A DNA stretch of 64,000 nucleotides from NCBI GenBank assembly GCA_016716565.1, contig JADJWC010000001.1, forward strand, positions 992,001 through 1,056,000. Direction: 5' to 3'. The notes beneath the pieces are model-generated. The model was not told the DNA's origin, did no database searches, and was given only the letters and a program-made list of their open reading frames with translations. The stretch comes from a bacterium (GTDB taxonomy: Bacteria > Bacteroidota > Ignavibacteria > Ignavibacteriales > Ignavibacteriaceae). Shown piece after piece: positions 51,202 through 59,727 of this stretch. Each line of letters starts with the position of its first letter. The first letter of the stretch is position 1. Both the position numbers and the translations under genes were made by a program.

Positions 51202-52656
51202 TTATTTAATTAAAATCATTTTTCTGGTCGCAATGAATTCATCAGTTATTATCTGATAGAAATAAACTCCGCTTGGTTGATTCCTTGCAAGCCACTCAAC
51301 TTCATAGCTTCCTGCAGGTTTGTATTCATCAAGAAGGGTTGAAATTTCATTACCTAAAACATCGTAAACTTTTAGAGTCACATTATTGCGCACAGGTAAA
51401 TGATAACTGATTACCGTTGAAGGATTGAACGGGTTGGGGTAGTTTTGGGATAAAGAAAAATCTGATGGCACTATTCCGGTTGTCGTTTCAATGTTGGTTA
51501 AATCAGCTGTGGTTTTAATCAACCAGATATCCTCGCTACCAGTACCGAATGAACTGGTATGTCCAGTAATTATATACCCTTTATCATGAGTCTGTTCAAC
51601 TGCAAATCCCCAATCCTCATAATTTCCACCAAATGTTTTTGTCCACACCGTGTCACCAAAGGCATCTGATTTAATTAACCAAATGTCATTACGAGGTGGA
51701 ATAAAATAATCAATTCTTCCAATTATAATAAATCCACCGTCAGAAGTCTGTTGAGCAGAATGACCATATGAATCTAAAGCACCTCCAAAATTTTTTATCC
51801 AAAGCGTATCTCCAAAGGCATCTGTTCTAATCAATAAAATATCAAAGTTACCGATGCTATTTTGAAAAATAGCTCCTGCAATTATAAAACCACCGTCAGA
51901 CGTTTGCTGAATAGAATGACTCCAATAATCATCATTTCCGCCATAAGTTTTTGTCCAGAGTGTATCTCCTGAAGCATTAGTTCTAATTAACCAAACATTA
52001 TACAATCCGGGTCCAAACGATGAGGTATTACCGGTAATTATATAACCACCGTCAAGGGTTTGTTGAACACAGGAGGCACCATCTGTATATACACCTCCGA
52101 AAGTTTTGATCCAAATAATATTACCGGAAATGTCAGTCTTTATTAATAATGCATCTTCGTTACCAGAGCCTGATGAGGTAGTTCCTGTTATAATATATCC
52201 ACCATCACTTGTCTGCTGGACTGCACTACCATAATTTCCTTCATAAGTTTTAGTCCAGAGTGTATCACCGGAATCATCTGTTTTAATAAGCCAGACATAA
52301 TTGTTGTATGAACCAAATGATGTTGTCATACCGGTTACAATATATCCTCCATCTGTAGTCTGCTGAACTACTAAACCTTCATCAATTGATACACCACCAT
52401 AAGTCTTTGTCCAAATAATTTCACCAGAGACATCGGTTTTAATTAACCAAACATCAGTTTCACCCGCACCGAACGTTAAAGTTTTTCCAGTGATAATATA
52501 TCCTCCATCAGTGGTTTGTTGAACCGAATATCCCCAGTCGCCAGAATTTCCTCCAAAAGTTTTTGTCCAAAGTGTATCAACCTGAGCTTGAATGTCAGAG
52601 AAAGAAATTAGAATAAGTAATAAAATAAAAATCAGAGATATAATTATTTTTTTCAT
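51202..52656 (-). CDS. Secreted beta-propeller-like repeat protein with T9SS tail
   Basis: This 484-residue protein has a signal peptide (to DIQAQ) and about seven repeats of about 48 residues built on WTKTYGG-x-QQTSDGGYIITG-x-DVWLIKTD. It ends in a T9SS tail (LSQNYPNPFNPSTVISYHLP, DVLGNEISTLLDEYKPAGSY, TRKMILIK). The repeats resemble delta-60/propeller blades seen in cell-surface proteins. No catalytic motif is visible. It is probably co-transcribed with its neighbours. Confidence 0.85.
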   Translation of the reverse strand: MKKIIISLIFILLLILISFSDIQAQVDTLWTKTFGGNSGDWGYSVQQTTDGGYIITGKTLTFGAGETDVWLIKTDVSGEIIWTKTYGGVSIDEGLVVQQTTDGGYIVTGMTTSFGSYNNYVWLIKTDDSGDTLWTKTYEGNYGSAVQQTSDGGYIITGTTSSGSGNEDALLIKTDISGNIIWIKTFGGVYTDGASCVQQTLDGGYIITGNTSSFGPGLYNVWLIRTNASGDTLWTKTYGGNDDYWSHSIQQTSDGGFIIAGAIFQNSIGNFDILLIRTDAFGDTLWIKNFGGALDSYGHSAQQTSDGGFIIIGRIDYFIPPRNDIWLIKSDAFGDTVWTKTFGGNYEDWGFAVEQTHDKGYIITGHTSSFGTGSEDIWLIKTTADLTNIETTTGIVPSDFSLSQNYPNPFNPSTVISYHLPVRNNVTLKVYDVLGNEISTLLDEYKPAGSYEVEWLARNQPSGVYFYQIITDEFIATRKMILIK

Positions 52657-52677
52657 TCATACCTTCTATTGTTTTTT

Positions 52678-54666
52678 TTACTTCATTAATATCATCTTTT
52701 TTGTCTTAATAAAGTTTTCAATTTTTAACTGATAGAAATAAACTCCACTTGGTATACCACTTGCATTGAACTCAATTATATAAGTACCTGCTTCTTTTTC
52801 TTCTCTAACAAGAGTTTTAATTTCCTCGCCCAATGAATTAAATACTTTTATTAATACGTTCGACTTTACCGGAATACCATATGAAATTGTTGTCGCAGGA
52901 TTAAAAGGATTCGGATAATTCTGATCTAGTCTATAGAAAGCGGGTGCTAAATTATCTATCAATACTTCATCGCTGTATTCGTAGCTGCCATTGTAATCAA
53001 TTTGTTTTAATCTGTAGACCAATGAATTAGTTTTTATTTCTCTTACATCATCAACATAGTTATAGTTAATTATTTGAGTTGTTGTCCCGGAACCCTGAAC
53101 AAAACCGATTCTTACCCACTCATTATTTTCATTTCCACCAATTATTTTTCTTTCGATTTCAAAACCAAGGTTGTTTGTTTCAGTACTGGTGGTCCAATGC
53201 AGTTTTACTTTACCAAATTCTGATACTGCAGTAAAGGAAGAAAGTTCTACTGGTACATTGTTAGCATCAAAGTTGAGATCATAAAGAATTTGAGAACTAA
53301 TTGATAGATCTTTTGTTACCGTTATTGAATTTAGTGCATTACTTCCTTGACCCACAACATAAGCCACAAATACTTCATATTCTTCTCCTGCTTTTAGAGT
53401 AAAGGGGCCAATATTTTGCATTTGTCTTTGATCAATTGTTGAATTATTTATCCAGCCAGTATTGGTAACCGGATCACCGGATAACCAAAAGAATGGATTG
53501 ACATCTGCACAATTAATACCACCTCTCACATCTCCGTAAGGGAAAGTACACGGATCAATCATATTCCCGATTTTATCAAGACCCAGTATATAATTTCTTG
53601 CTTCGAAAGCTGTATTGGGATCATTCAAAGTCGGATCGCCATTTCGATATTCAATTGATGAAGAAAGGATTTGATTTTTTGCCCCTGGATATAGTGTGAC
53701 ACCAAGAAACTGTCCACGATGAACAAAAGCTGTGTCAAGCGGAGTATCAATTCCTTCGTTGTAGCTTCCATTTCCATTAATATCAATGAAAGTTTCACCA
53801 GGGATATAAATTCTTGGACCAGCTAAAAATCTATCGAGGAATGTTGGTGGATTATTGCCGTATACGGGATCTGATCCATCATTATAAGTAAAACCGCTTT
53901 GTAACAAAGTATCACAGCCAACAAGATCATCGGTAGCACTTCCGATATCAGGATCACCCCAAACTCCAAAGTAGACATCAGTCATTTCATTAGCGACTAC
54001 ACCAGTGTTCTTAATCCTGTACCTTATGAAAATAGTATTCTGTAAATAAGGTGAGCTTGAATAAGCAAATACCGTTTGTCTGATTTCAATACCTTGTGGC
54101 TCAACTGTATTCCAACGCCTTTGTAATGCTGGCAAACCATCGTGATAAACACACCAGAGCATTTCATCGCCAAGCAAATCAGGACGATCTTCATTTGGAT
54201 CCCATTGATTATTTCCATTTAGATCAACTGGATTGTAAAAGCCATCCAGATCACCATCGTAAAAATCAGCACCAAGTGCTACGGCATCTACCCAATCCAC
54301 CCAACTTTGTCCGAAAGGAATATCATTACTTCTCAATCTATAAAGTACTGCGTTGAAATTATAAGGATCACCGAAAGGCCCTTTTAAGTAATCCTCAACT
54401 AATGAAGCAGAAGCAACAGCATTAGCCCACAAAGTTCCGTTGCTAAATCCGCTTAAAAAGAAGCCAGCTGAAAAAAGGAAAACATTTTCTGCAAACTGTC
54501 CGCCCGAACCAAGTGGGGGAATATTGGCATCGGCTAAAACACCTTTATTGTTTAATGGTAAATAAATGTTATTGATGTTTAAAGCATACGCTTCACCAAC
54601 TTTCTGGGGGAATAATTCAATAACGCAAAACACAATAAATGCCATCGAGAATATTTTAATGTTCAT
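52678..54666 (-). CDS. Large secreted T9SS protein of unknown function
   Basis: This 662-residue protein starts after a perfect TTAGGAGGAC. A signal peptide (to LFPQ) is followed by a long domain with acidic calcium-loop-like motifs (DGDLDGFYNPVDLNGNNQWD and FIDINGNGSYNEGIDTPLD). Then come a fibronectin-like linker (KLHWTTSTETNNLGFEIER) and a T9SS tail (LDQNYPNPFNPATTISYGIP, KKMILMK). This type is frequent in Ignavibacteria genomes and has no known activity. Confidence 0.85.
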   Translation of the reverse strand: MNIKIFSMAFIVFCVIELFPQKVGEAYALNINNIYLPLNNKGVLADANIPPLGSGGQFAENVFLFSAGFFLSGFSNGTLWANAVASASLVEDYLKGPFGDPYNFNAVLYRLRSNDIPFGQSWVDWVDAVALGADFYDGDLDGFYNPVDLNGNNQWDPNEDRPDLLGDEMLWCVYHDGLPALQRRWNTVEPQGIEIRQTVFAYSSSPYLQNTIFIRYRIKNTGVVANEMTDVYFGVWGDPDIGSATDDLVGCDTLLQSGFTYNDGSDPVYGNNPPTFLDRFLAGPRIYIPGETFIDINGNGSYNEGIDTPLDTAFVHRGQFLGVTLYPGAKNQILSSSIEYRNGDPTLNDPNTAFEARNYILGLDKIGNMIDPCTFPYGDVRGGINCADVNPFFWLSGDPVTNTGWINNSTIDQRQMQNIGPFTLKAGEEYEVFVAYVVGQGSNALNSITVTKDLSISSQILYDLNFDANNVPVELSSFTAVSEFGKVKLHWTTSTETNNLGFEIERKIIGGNENNEWVRIGFVQGSGTTTQIINYNYVDDVREIKTNSLVYRLKQIDYNGSYEYSDEVLIDNLAPAFYRLDQNYPNPFNPATTISYGIPVKSNVLIKVFNSLGEEIKTLVREEKEAGTYIIEFNASGIPSGVYFYQLKIENFIKTKKMILMK

Positions 54667-54704
54667 TTTGTCCTCCTAAAATATTTTTGGATAAATGTTA
54701 TTAG

Positions 54705-56147
54705 TCATTGTATTAAAATCATTTTCTTCGTGTCAATGAAATTTTCTGTCTTCAACTGATAGAAGTACACACCGCTTGGATAATTGCTCGCATTCCACTC
54801 AACTTCATGATTACCTACAGGTTTGTATTCATCAACAAGAGTTGCAACTTCATTTCCAAGCACGTCATAAATTATTAATGTTTGATGACTGCCTACTGGC
54901 GAATGCCAACTTATCTTTGTGCTTGGGTTGAATGGGTTGGGGTAGTTATGGAACAAAACAAATTCATTTAGATAGATAATTTCTGATTCAACATCAGTTA
55001 CAGTATCATAAAATTTTAATAATAATCCCGCACCATATTCAACTGCTTTGGGAACAAAATCGTTGCATAGTACAATCATTTTATTTTCCGGAAGGATGGG
55101 TCCAGTAGCAGTTGCGGTACTCTTAATTTTTAATTCAAACCATTCATTATTTATTTCAACCAGGGGCAGGGTAGCATACGTGATGGGATTTTTAATTATG
55201 CCATTTTCATCAAGAGCTGAGCCCCATCCGCCACTCTGTGCTGGTGCTAAGTAGAATTGATTAACTAATGGATGATTATAAGTGTACTTAACAAGTTCAA
55301 TCAGATAATCCTGCCAATTAGAATACCAGGGAATATTATTAGTGTCCACAAGATTTATAGCGGATCGAAATTCGTTTAATACATTTGGAATGTAAACTAC
55401 AGATGGAACAATTAATCCACCTGAAATTGCATGTTCATATTCGTCGACAATCAGTTCAAGTTTGTCAGGATTCAACGGAGTACCTTGATTCAATTCAACC
55501 ACATCCATCCCGTGGTTAACTATTTTTACGTGAGAAGGAATGGAGAGATCAGCAAGCAGATGAAGTATATGACCAAGACATTGGTAAGCTTTTGCTTTTT
55601 CACCACTTAGATATAACTGAACAGCATTTTCCCAAATATATGAATTACATGAATAGTTAGCCCATTCGACTGTTGTAGAGTTAGCTCCCGGCCATTTAAA
55701 TTCCTGTACAGGATCATAACCATGATTTAGTCCGCGGTACCAGCCGCTCAAAGTGCTTCTGTATGATCCATAAGGAATTTTGGAGAAGGAATAATACCCG
55801 CCAAAATCAAATTCAGGTCCTTGACCCCATGGATTCGGGAAATGGTCCCCGATTATTCCGGGAATTGCTTCAAAATCTTCGCTATAAGCTCCGGCTTCTA
55901 ATCTATCTTTAATTTCCTGAATTGTAAGTGATGGATCATCAAAGCCTGCCACTACTGCTAGTTCAAAAGATTTAAGGACGATTTCTCTGTGGTTGGGACT
56001 TGCAGAATAAAATGGTTGGGTGATTTCATCTGACTCTTTCTGAACGTTGTTCGTTCCGTTTATGAATGTTTGTGATGAAATAATGAACGAATCTGTTACA
56101 CCGATGCTAAAAGTGATAATTAAAAAAGTATAAATAATTTTTCTCAT
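54705..56147 (-). CDS. Secreted zinc-dependent phospholipase C-like protein with T9SS tail
   Basis: This 480-residue protein has a signal peptide and a helical domain of the phospholipase C/P1 nuclease type. The LGHILHLLADLSIPSHVKIV segment contains the HxxxD-x-H spacing of zinc ligands, preceded by YSCNSYIWENAVQLYLSG and followed by DEYEHAISGG. The end is a T9SS tail (FHNYPNPFNPSTKISW, DVLGNEVATLVDEYKPVGNH, KKMILIQ). It probably cleaves phospholipid head groups outside the cell. A tandem TGACA box lies 46-55 nt upstream, shared with the lipid operon. Confidence 0.8.
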   Translation of the reverse strand: MRKIIYTFLIITFSIGVTDSFIISSQTFINGTNNVQKESDEITQPFYSASPNHREIVLKSFELAVVAGFDDPSLTIQEIKDRLEAGAYSEDFEAIPGIIGDHFPNPWGQGPEFDFGGYYSFSKIPYGSYRSTLSGWYRGLNHGYDPVQEFKWPGANSTTVEWANYSCNSYIWENAVQLYLSGEKAKAYQCLGHILHLLADLSIPSHVKIVNHGMDVVELNQGTPLNPDKLELIVDEYEHAISGGLIVPSVVYIPNVLNEFRSAINLVDTNNIPWYSNWQDYLIELVKYTYNHPLVNQFYLAPAQSGGWGSALDENGIIKNPITYATLPLVEINNEWFELKIKSTATATGPILPENKMIVLCNDFVPKAVEYGAGLLLKFYDTVTDVESEIIYLNEFVLFHNYPNPFNPSTKISWHSPVGSHQTLIIYDVLGNEVATLVDEYKPVGNHEVEWNASNYPSGVYFYQLKTENFIDTKKMILIQ

Positions 56148-56463
56148 AACTGTTCTTTTTTTAGTTCAATAGTAAAAACTAATTCGTAACCTATTGTCAT
56201 AAAATTGTCAGCTAGTTGTAAAAAATAGATAACAACCAATAATTCATCATTAGCAATCGATTGAGTCTCGAAATCAATACTTTGACATAAACACAGAACT
56301 TATATTTAAGAACTGCATCCAGGTCTAAGGAGAACAGAGCAGTGAGAAGAGAGCAGGCGATGATTAGTTAAATCAAATGCCTTTCCTTAGAGAATAGATG
56401 TATATCGGATAAAATAGTCTTTTTATAAATATGTGTCAATAGGTAAGTAGCAAGTAATTAAAA
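56148..56463. other. Intergenic region holding a regulatory box
   Basis: About 316 bp. Apart from the TGACA box at 56194-56223, I see no gene or strong hairpin. Confidence 0.5.
56194..56223 (-). promoter_or_regulatory. Triple TGACA-type box before the phospholipase C-like gene
   Basis: In the coding direction it reads TTTTACA-N6-TGACAATTTTATGACA, so TTACA, TGACA and TGACA follow each other at exactly 11 bp. Read on the other strand, TTGTCATAAAATTGTCA resembles the E. coli Pho box CTGTCATAWAWCTGTCAY. This is the clearest of five sites. Confidence 0.65.
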
Positions 56464-57597
56464 TTAATAAATATGTCCAAAGTTTAAGTAAAAGCCGATA
56501 TCGTTTTTATAATAACCAACATCCGCGCGAACGATAAAATTATCCATAAAAAAACGAAGACCAACTACAGGATTAACAATCCAATCAATAGCATCTTCAG
56601 GATATAAATCCTTATTTGATCCATAGCCAATATCCAGACCTGCAATTGCACCAAACCTCCACCAGATGGGAAATCTTAGTTCGTTATTAAAAAGGAATAC
56701 CGAGAACAATCTGAGTTTATCCATCGGAACACCACGCAAAGTATTACTGCCTCCGACAGGTATTGCCAGAAATTGTGATGAACCTGATTCTGAAATCAGA
56801 ACCTGTTCCATTGCTCTGCTGGCAAGAACAAGATTATTAAAAAATATTTCTGTGAAATAACGAACAACAAAAGCTTGTTTAAAAAAAGAACTGTTACTTT
56901 CAAAGAAGTCGGGAGCGTATTCAAGATCAACTTCGAGAACCAGTCCGTCGGAGGGCTTGATGTAACTGTTTCTTGTATCCCATTTCGCATTAAGATTCAT
57001 AGATACAAATTTTACAGAAGGCTCTAACAGATATTTGTTTTCGACTTCGTCAGGAGAAGTTAAATCAGTATCTCTTCTGTAATTATATGTAGCTAAAGAA
57101 GTGAATTTTAACCCAAACCAGCCGGTGAGATCTTTTCGGAAAGCGTGATTCAGAAATATTTTTGTTTCGATTAATTCATAATTGCATTGATCCGTGAACT
57201 CAACATTTTGGTAAGCGGGATTTGTTTCTTCATTTTCAAAACCATAATAGTATAAGTTATAAGTCTTCCATTTATCGTATTCGAAAGAAATATCCAGCGC
57301 AACGGGGAACTCAGTACCTTGACGACTTTCAAAATCAGGGATAGAAAAAACAAGCTTATACCACTGTTCGCCTTTTGTGCTGTTGAACAGAATAAGATCA
57401 AAACTTTCTTCTGCATTCAGTCGATCGTAAAAAAATACTTTCAAACCATATCCGAGACCTGTATCAGTATCGTAGCTAAGTATTGGCAGCGGCTCAATTC
57501 CTGCACGTTCGGTGGAATCGGATTGTGCACAAAGATTAATATAAACCGTACTAAATAACGCTGAAGCAAATAAAGATATTTTAATCTTACAAAACAT
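56464..57597 (-). CDS. BamA/TamA-family outer-membrane protein
   Basis: This 377-residue protein has a signal peptide (to NLCAQ) and a surface-antigen (Omp85/D15) type barrel: LPILSYDTDTGLGYGLKVFF at the start, VGGSNTLRGVPMDKLR (the conserved RG segment of Omp85 loop 6), and NNELRFPIWWRFGAIAGLD. There are no POTRA domains, so it is a short barrel-only member rather than BamA itself. It may act in lipid or protein handling at the outer membrane. Confidence 0.85.
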   Translation of the reverse strand: MFCKIKISLFASALFSTVYINLCAQSDSTERAGIEPLPILSYDTDTGLGYGLKVFFYDRLNAEESFDLILFNSTKGEQWYKLVFSIPDFESRQGTEFPVALDISFEYDKWKTYNLYYYGFENEETNPAYQNVEFTDQCNYELIETKIFLNHAFRKDLTGWFGLKFTSLATYNYRRDTDLTSPDEVENKYLLEPSVKFVSMNLNAKWDTRNSYIKPSDGLVLEVDLEYAPDFFESNSSFFKQAFVVRYFTEIFFNNLVLASRAMEQVLISESGSSQFLAIPVGGSNTLRGVPMDKLRLFSVFLFNNELRFPIWWRFGAIAGLDIGYGSNKDLYPEDAIDWIVNPVVGLRFFMDNFIVRADVGYYKNDIGFYLNFGHIY

Positions 57598-57725
57598 TTT
57601 AATTCTTATTCAAAACAAAACGTTTGTTAAATAGATAATTATTTTTTTCATAACTCTTCCAAGAATCAACGGCTTAGATATTCACTCGTAAAATATATAT
57701 TCAATTAATTTTCATTCTCATTTTA

Positions 57726-58124
57726 TTATTTGGTTCCAAGGAAAAAACCAGGATCACTAACAAACGCGAGAAAAACTATCACGAAGACTACAGTTCCTAC
57801 AATAACCAATGCTGTTCCTGCAACATCTGTTTTTTCTATTTGAAGGTTTTCTATGTCTATGGTTGGAATTTTATCGATAATTTTATCTCGAACTTGCAAT
57901 CGATAATTATTCTTATATATAAATTTTGATGAGGTAACAAAAAGAGTATCTTTATCATAATAATAATCCTCCGGACTTAAGTAGTATATCGTATCTTTTG
58001 TCGTTATATTCAAACTCAAGTTTTCATCAAAGCTATATTCCTCAGGTGATATCTGTTGCTGGTAATAACAGCCAACCAAGTTCAGCAGGGAAGCAATTGT
58101 TAAATAAATTATTATTTTTTTCAT
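57726..58124 (-). CDS. Small lipoprotein, tandem copy 2
   Basis: This 132-residue lipoprotein has a signal (MKKIIIYLTIASLLNLVGC) almost identical in DNA to that of 58148-58552, showing a tandem duplication. A beta-rich middle (YYLSPEDYYYDKDTLFVTSS) is followed by IENLQIEKTDVAGTAL and a hydrophobic segment (IVGTVVFVIVFLAF). It belongs to the four-member family of this window. Confidence 0.78.
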   Translation of the reverse strand: MKKIIIYLTIASLLNLVGCYYQQQISPEEYSFDENLSLNITTKDTIYYLSPEDYYYDKDTLFVTSSKFIYKNNYRLQVRDKIIDKIPTIDIENLQIEKTDVAGTALVIVGTVVFVIVFLAFVSDPGFFLGTK

Positions 58125-58147
58125 AACTCATCCTTATGAATTAGGTA

Positions 58148-58552
58148 CTATTTTCCGAATATAGGGCCGTAAGTAGCATTCTCTAACGCTATTGCATAGA
58201 TTATAGCAGCAATAGCTATGATTCCAATAGTAATGACTGATACCAATAAAATGGTATTACCAGAATCTATTCTATCAGTTTCAATTAATTGAATATCATT
58301 TAATGGGAATCCTATCCACTTTTCTTTCTCATTATTATTATCCAGAGTCTGTTTCATAATAACAAATAAGGTGTCTCCTCTTAACTGATATTCATACGGA
58401 TTAGAAACATAAACGGTAGAATCATTTTTAATAATTTTAATCGGATTGTTTTCGCTAAAGTCATAATCGTTTGGACTCATTTGCTGCTGGTAATAACAGC
58501 CAACCAAGTTCAGCAGGGAAGCAATTGTTATATAGATAATTATTTTTTTCAT
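58148..58552 (-). CDS. Small lipoprotein, tandem copy 1
   Basis: This 134-residue lipoprotein has the signal MKKIIIYITIASLLNLVGC, then YYQQQMSPNDYDF, a DTLFVIMKQTLD strand region, FPLNDIQLIETDRIDSGNTI and a hydrophobic C-terminal segment (LLVSVITIGIIAIAAIIYA). The signal and YYQQQ parts match the next gene nearly base for base, while the rest has diverged. Confidence 0.78.
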   Translation of the reverse strand: MKKIIIYITIASLLNLVGCYYQQQMSPNDYDFSENNPIKIIKNDSTVYVSNPYEYQLRGDTLFVIMKQTLDNNNEKEKWIGFPLNDIQLIETDRIDSGNTILLVSVITIGIIAIAAIIYAIALENATYGPIFGK

Positions 58553-58658
58553 AAGTCCTCCTAATGTTAAATCAATAACCTAAATTCTTCCTGATTGAGA
58601 GACTTGGCTAATTTCTTTATCAGACTCTTATTTTCTTGTATTGATGCTACCTCAATTA

Positions 58659-59672
58659 TTATTTTGGCCAAATTTGTTCCCATTTGGCACCATCATCCTG
58701 TGATCTGTAGATTTTATAATTAGTGTTATCCCAGGTTTTAACGTATAATTTGTTATTAGGACTGATAATAAATTGCTGTACCCAACTTTCAGGGAAGTTA
58801 ACGCTTACCTTACTCCATTGAATACCATTATCTATAGAACAATAAACCTCGTGTTGTTCAGTAATTGCAAAAATTTGATCCTGTGAATTAACTGCAATGT
58901 TAGTGATGTCACTATTTGAAACGATAGTTTTCACCCAACTGTTACCATTATTATCACTATAGTAAATCATTCCGGTTTTAACAGAATCACTCGGGTTATA
59001 GGTATTAACAACAGCGAAGATTCTATCTTGTGAATTAAATGCTAATCCACCAAAGGAATAAGGAGAAGCTCCTGATATATTTTGCGATGATAGAACGGTA
59101 TTCCAACTATTACCATTGTTTACAGAGCGAATAACTGCACCCAGAGTAGCAAACATATAATCTGGAGCTATTAAATTTGACATATTATATAGCATCTCGG
59201 ATAATAACTCTTCCCAGCTTTGTCCACCGTTTGTTGACCTATATAATTTTCCAGGGTATGCATCTGCCCAAATAAATAAATGTTCCTGTTTATTAAAAGT
59301 AAGCAAATGCAATCGAGATAAAGTTTTGTTTGTAACCCACCCCGTTGATGAAAAAGTTTTACCACCATCAGTTGAACGACATAATGTTTGCATTGTCGTG
59401 TATGGTCCGTCTTTTTTATAACTCATACAATAAATAGTGCCTGATAGACTAATTGAAACGAGATTGGATGGGGAACGATTTACATATTCCCACGTTTCAC
59501 CATCATCCGAAGATTTACATAGTCCCTCATTCGTGGCAACAAATAATTGATTCTGGTTCCCAATAGCCAAAGAATATGCTTCCCCGCTAAATTCTTCAGG
59601 CTCAGTACTTGATGAACAAGCATTCCAGACTATGGCTGCTAAAAAAACACAAACTATTACTATCTTTTTCAT
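58659..59672 (-). CDS. BNR-repeat (sialidase-like propeller) lipoprotein
   Basis: This 337-residue lipoprotein (lipobox AAIVWNAC, then SSSTEPEEF) has several BNR-type Asp-box repeats: SSDDGETWEYV, STDGGKTFSSTG, STNGGQSWEELL, SDNNGNSWVKT and SQDDGAKWEQIW. The fold is a beta-propeller. True sialidase catalytic residues are not evident, so a binding or structural role is as likely. Confidence 0.85.
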   Translation of the reverse strand: MKKIVIVCVFLAAIVWNACSSSTEPEEFSGEAYSLAIGNQNQLFVATNEGLCKSSDDGETWEYVNRSPSNLVSISLSGTIYCMSYKKDGPYTTMQTLCRSTDGGKTFSSTGWVTNKTLSRLHLLTFNKQEHLFIWADAYPGKLYRSTNGGQSWEELLSEMLYNMSNLIAPDYMFATLGAVIRSVNNGNSWNTVLSSQNISGASPYSFGGLAFNSQDRIFAVVNTYNPSDSVKTGMIYYSDNNGNSWVKTIVSNSDITNIAVNSQDQIFAITEQHEVYCSIDNGIQWSKVSVNFPESWVQQFIISPNNKLYVKTWDNTNYKIYRSQDDGAKWEQIWPK

Positions 59673-59727
59673 AACTCCTCCTTTAGGATAATTATTAACT
59701 TATTGCTAGCTCTCATTGATTGAATTA

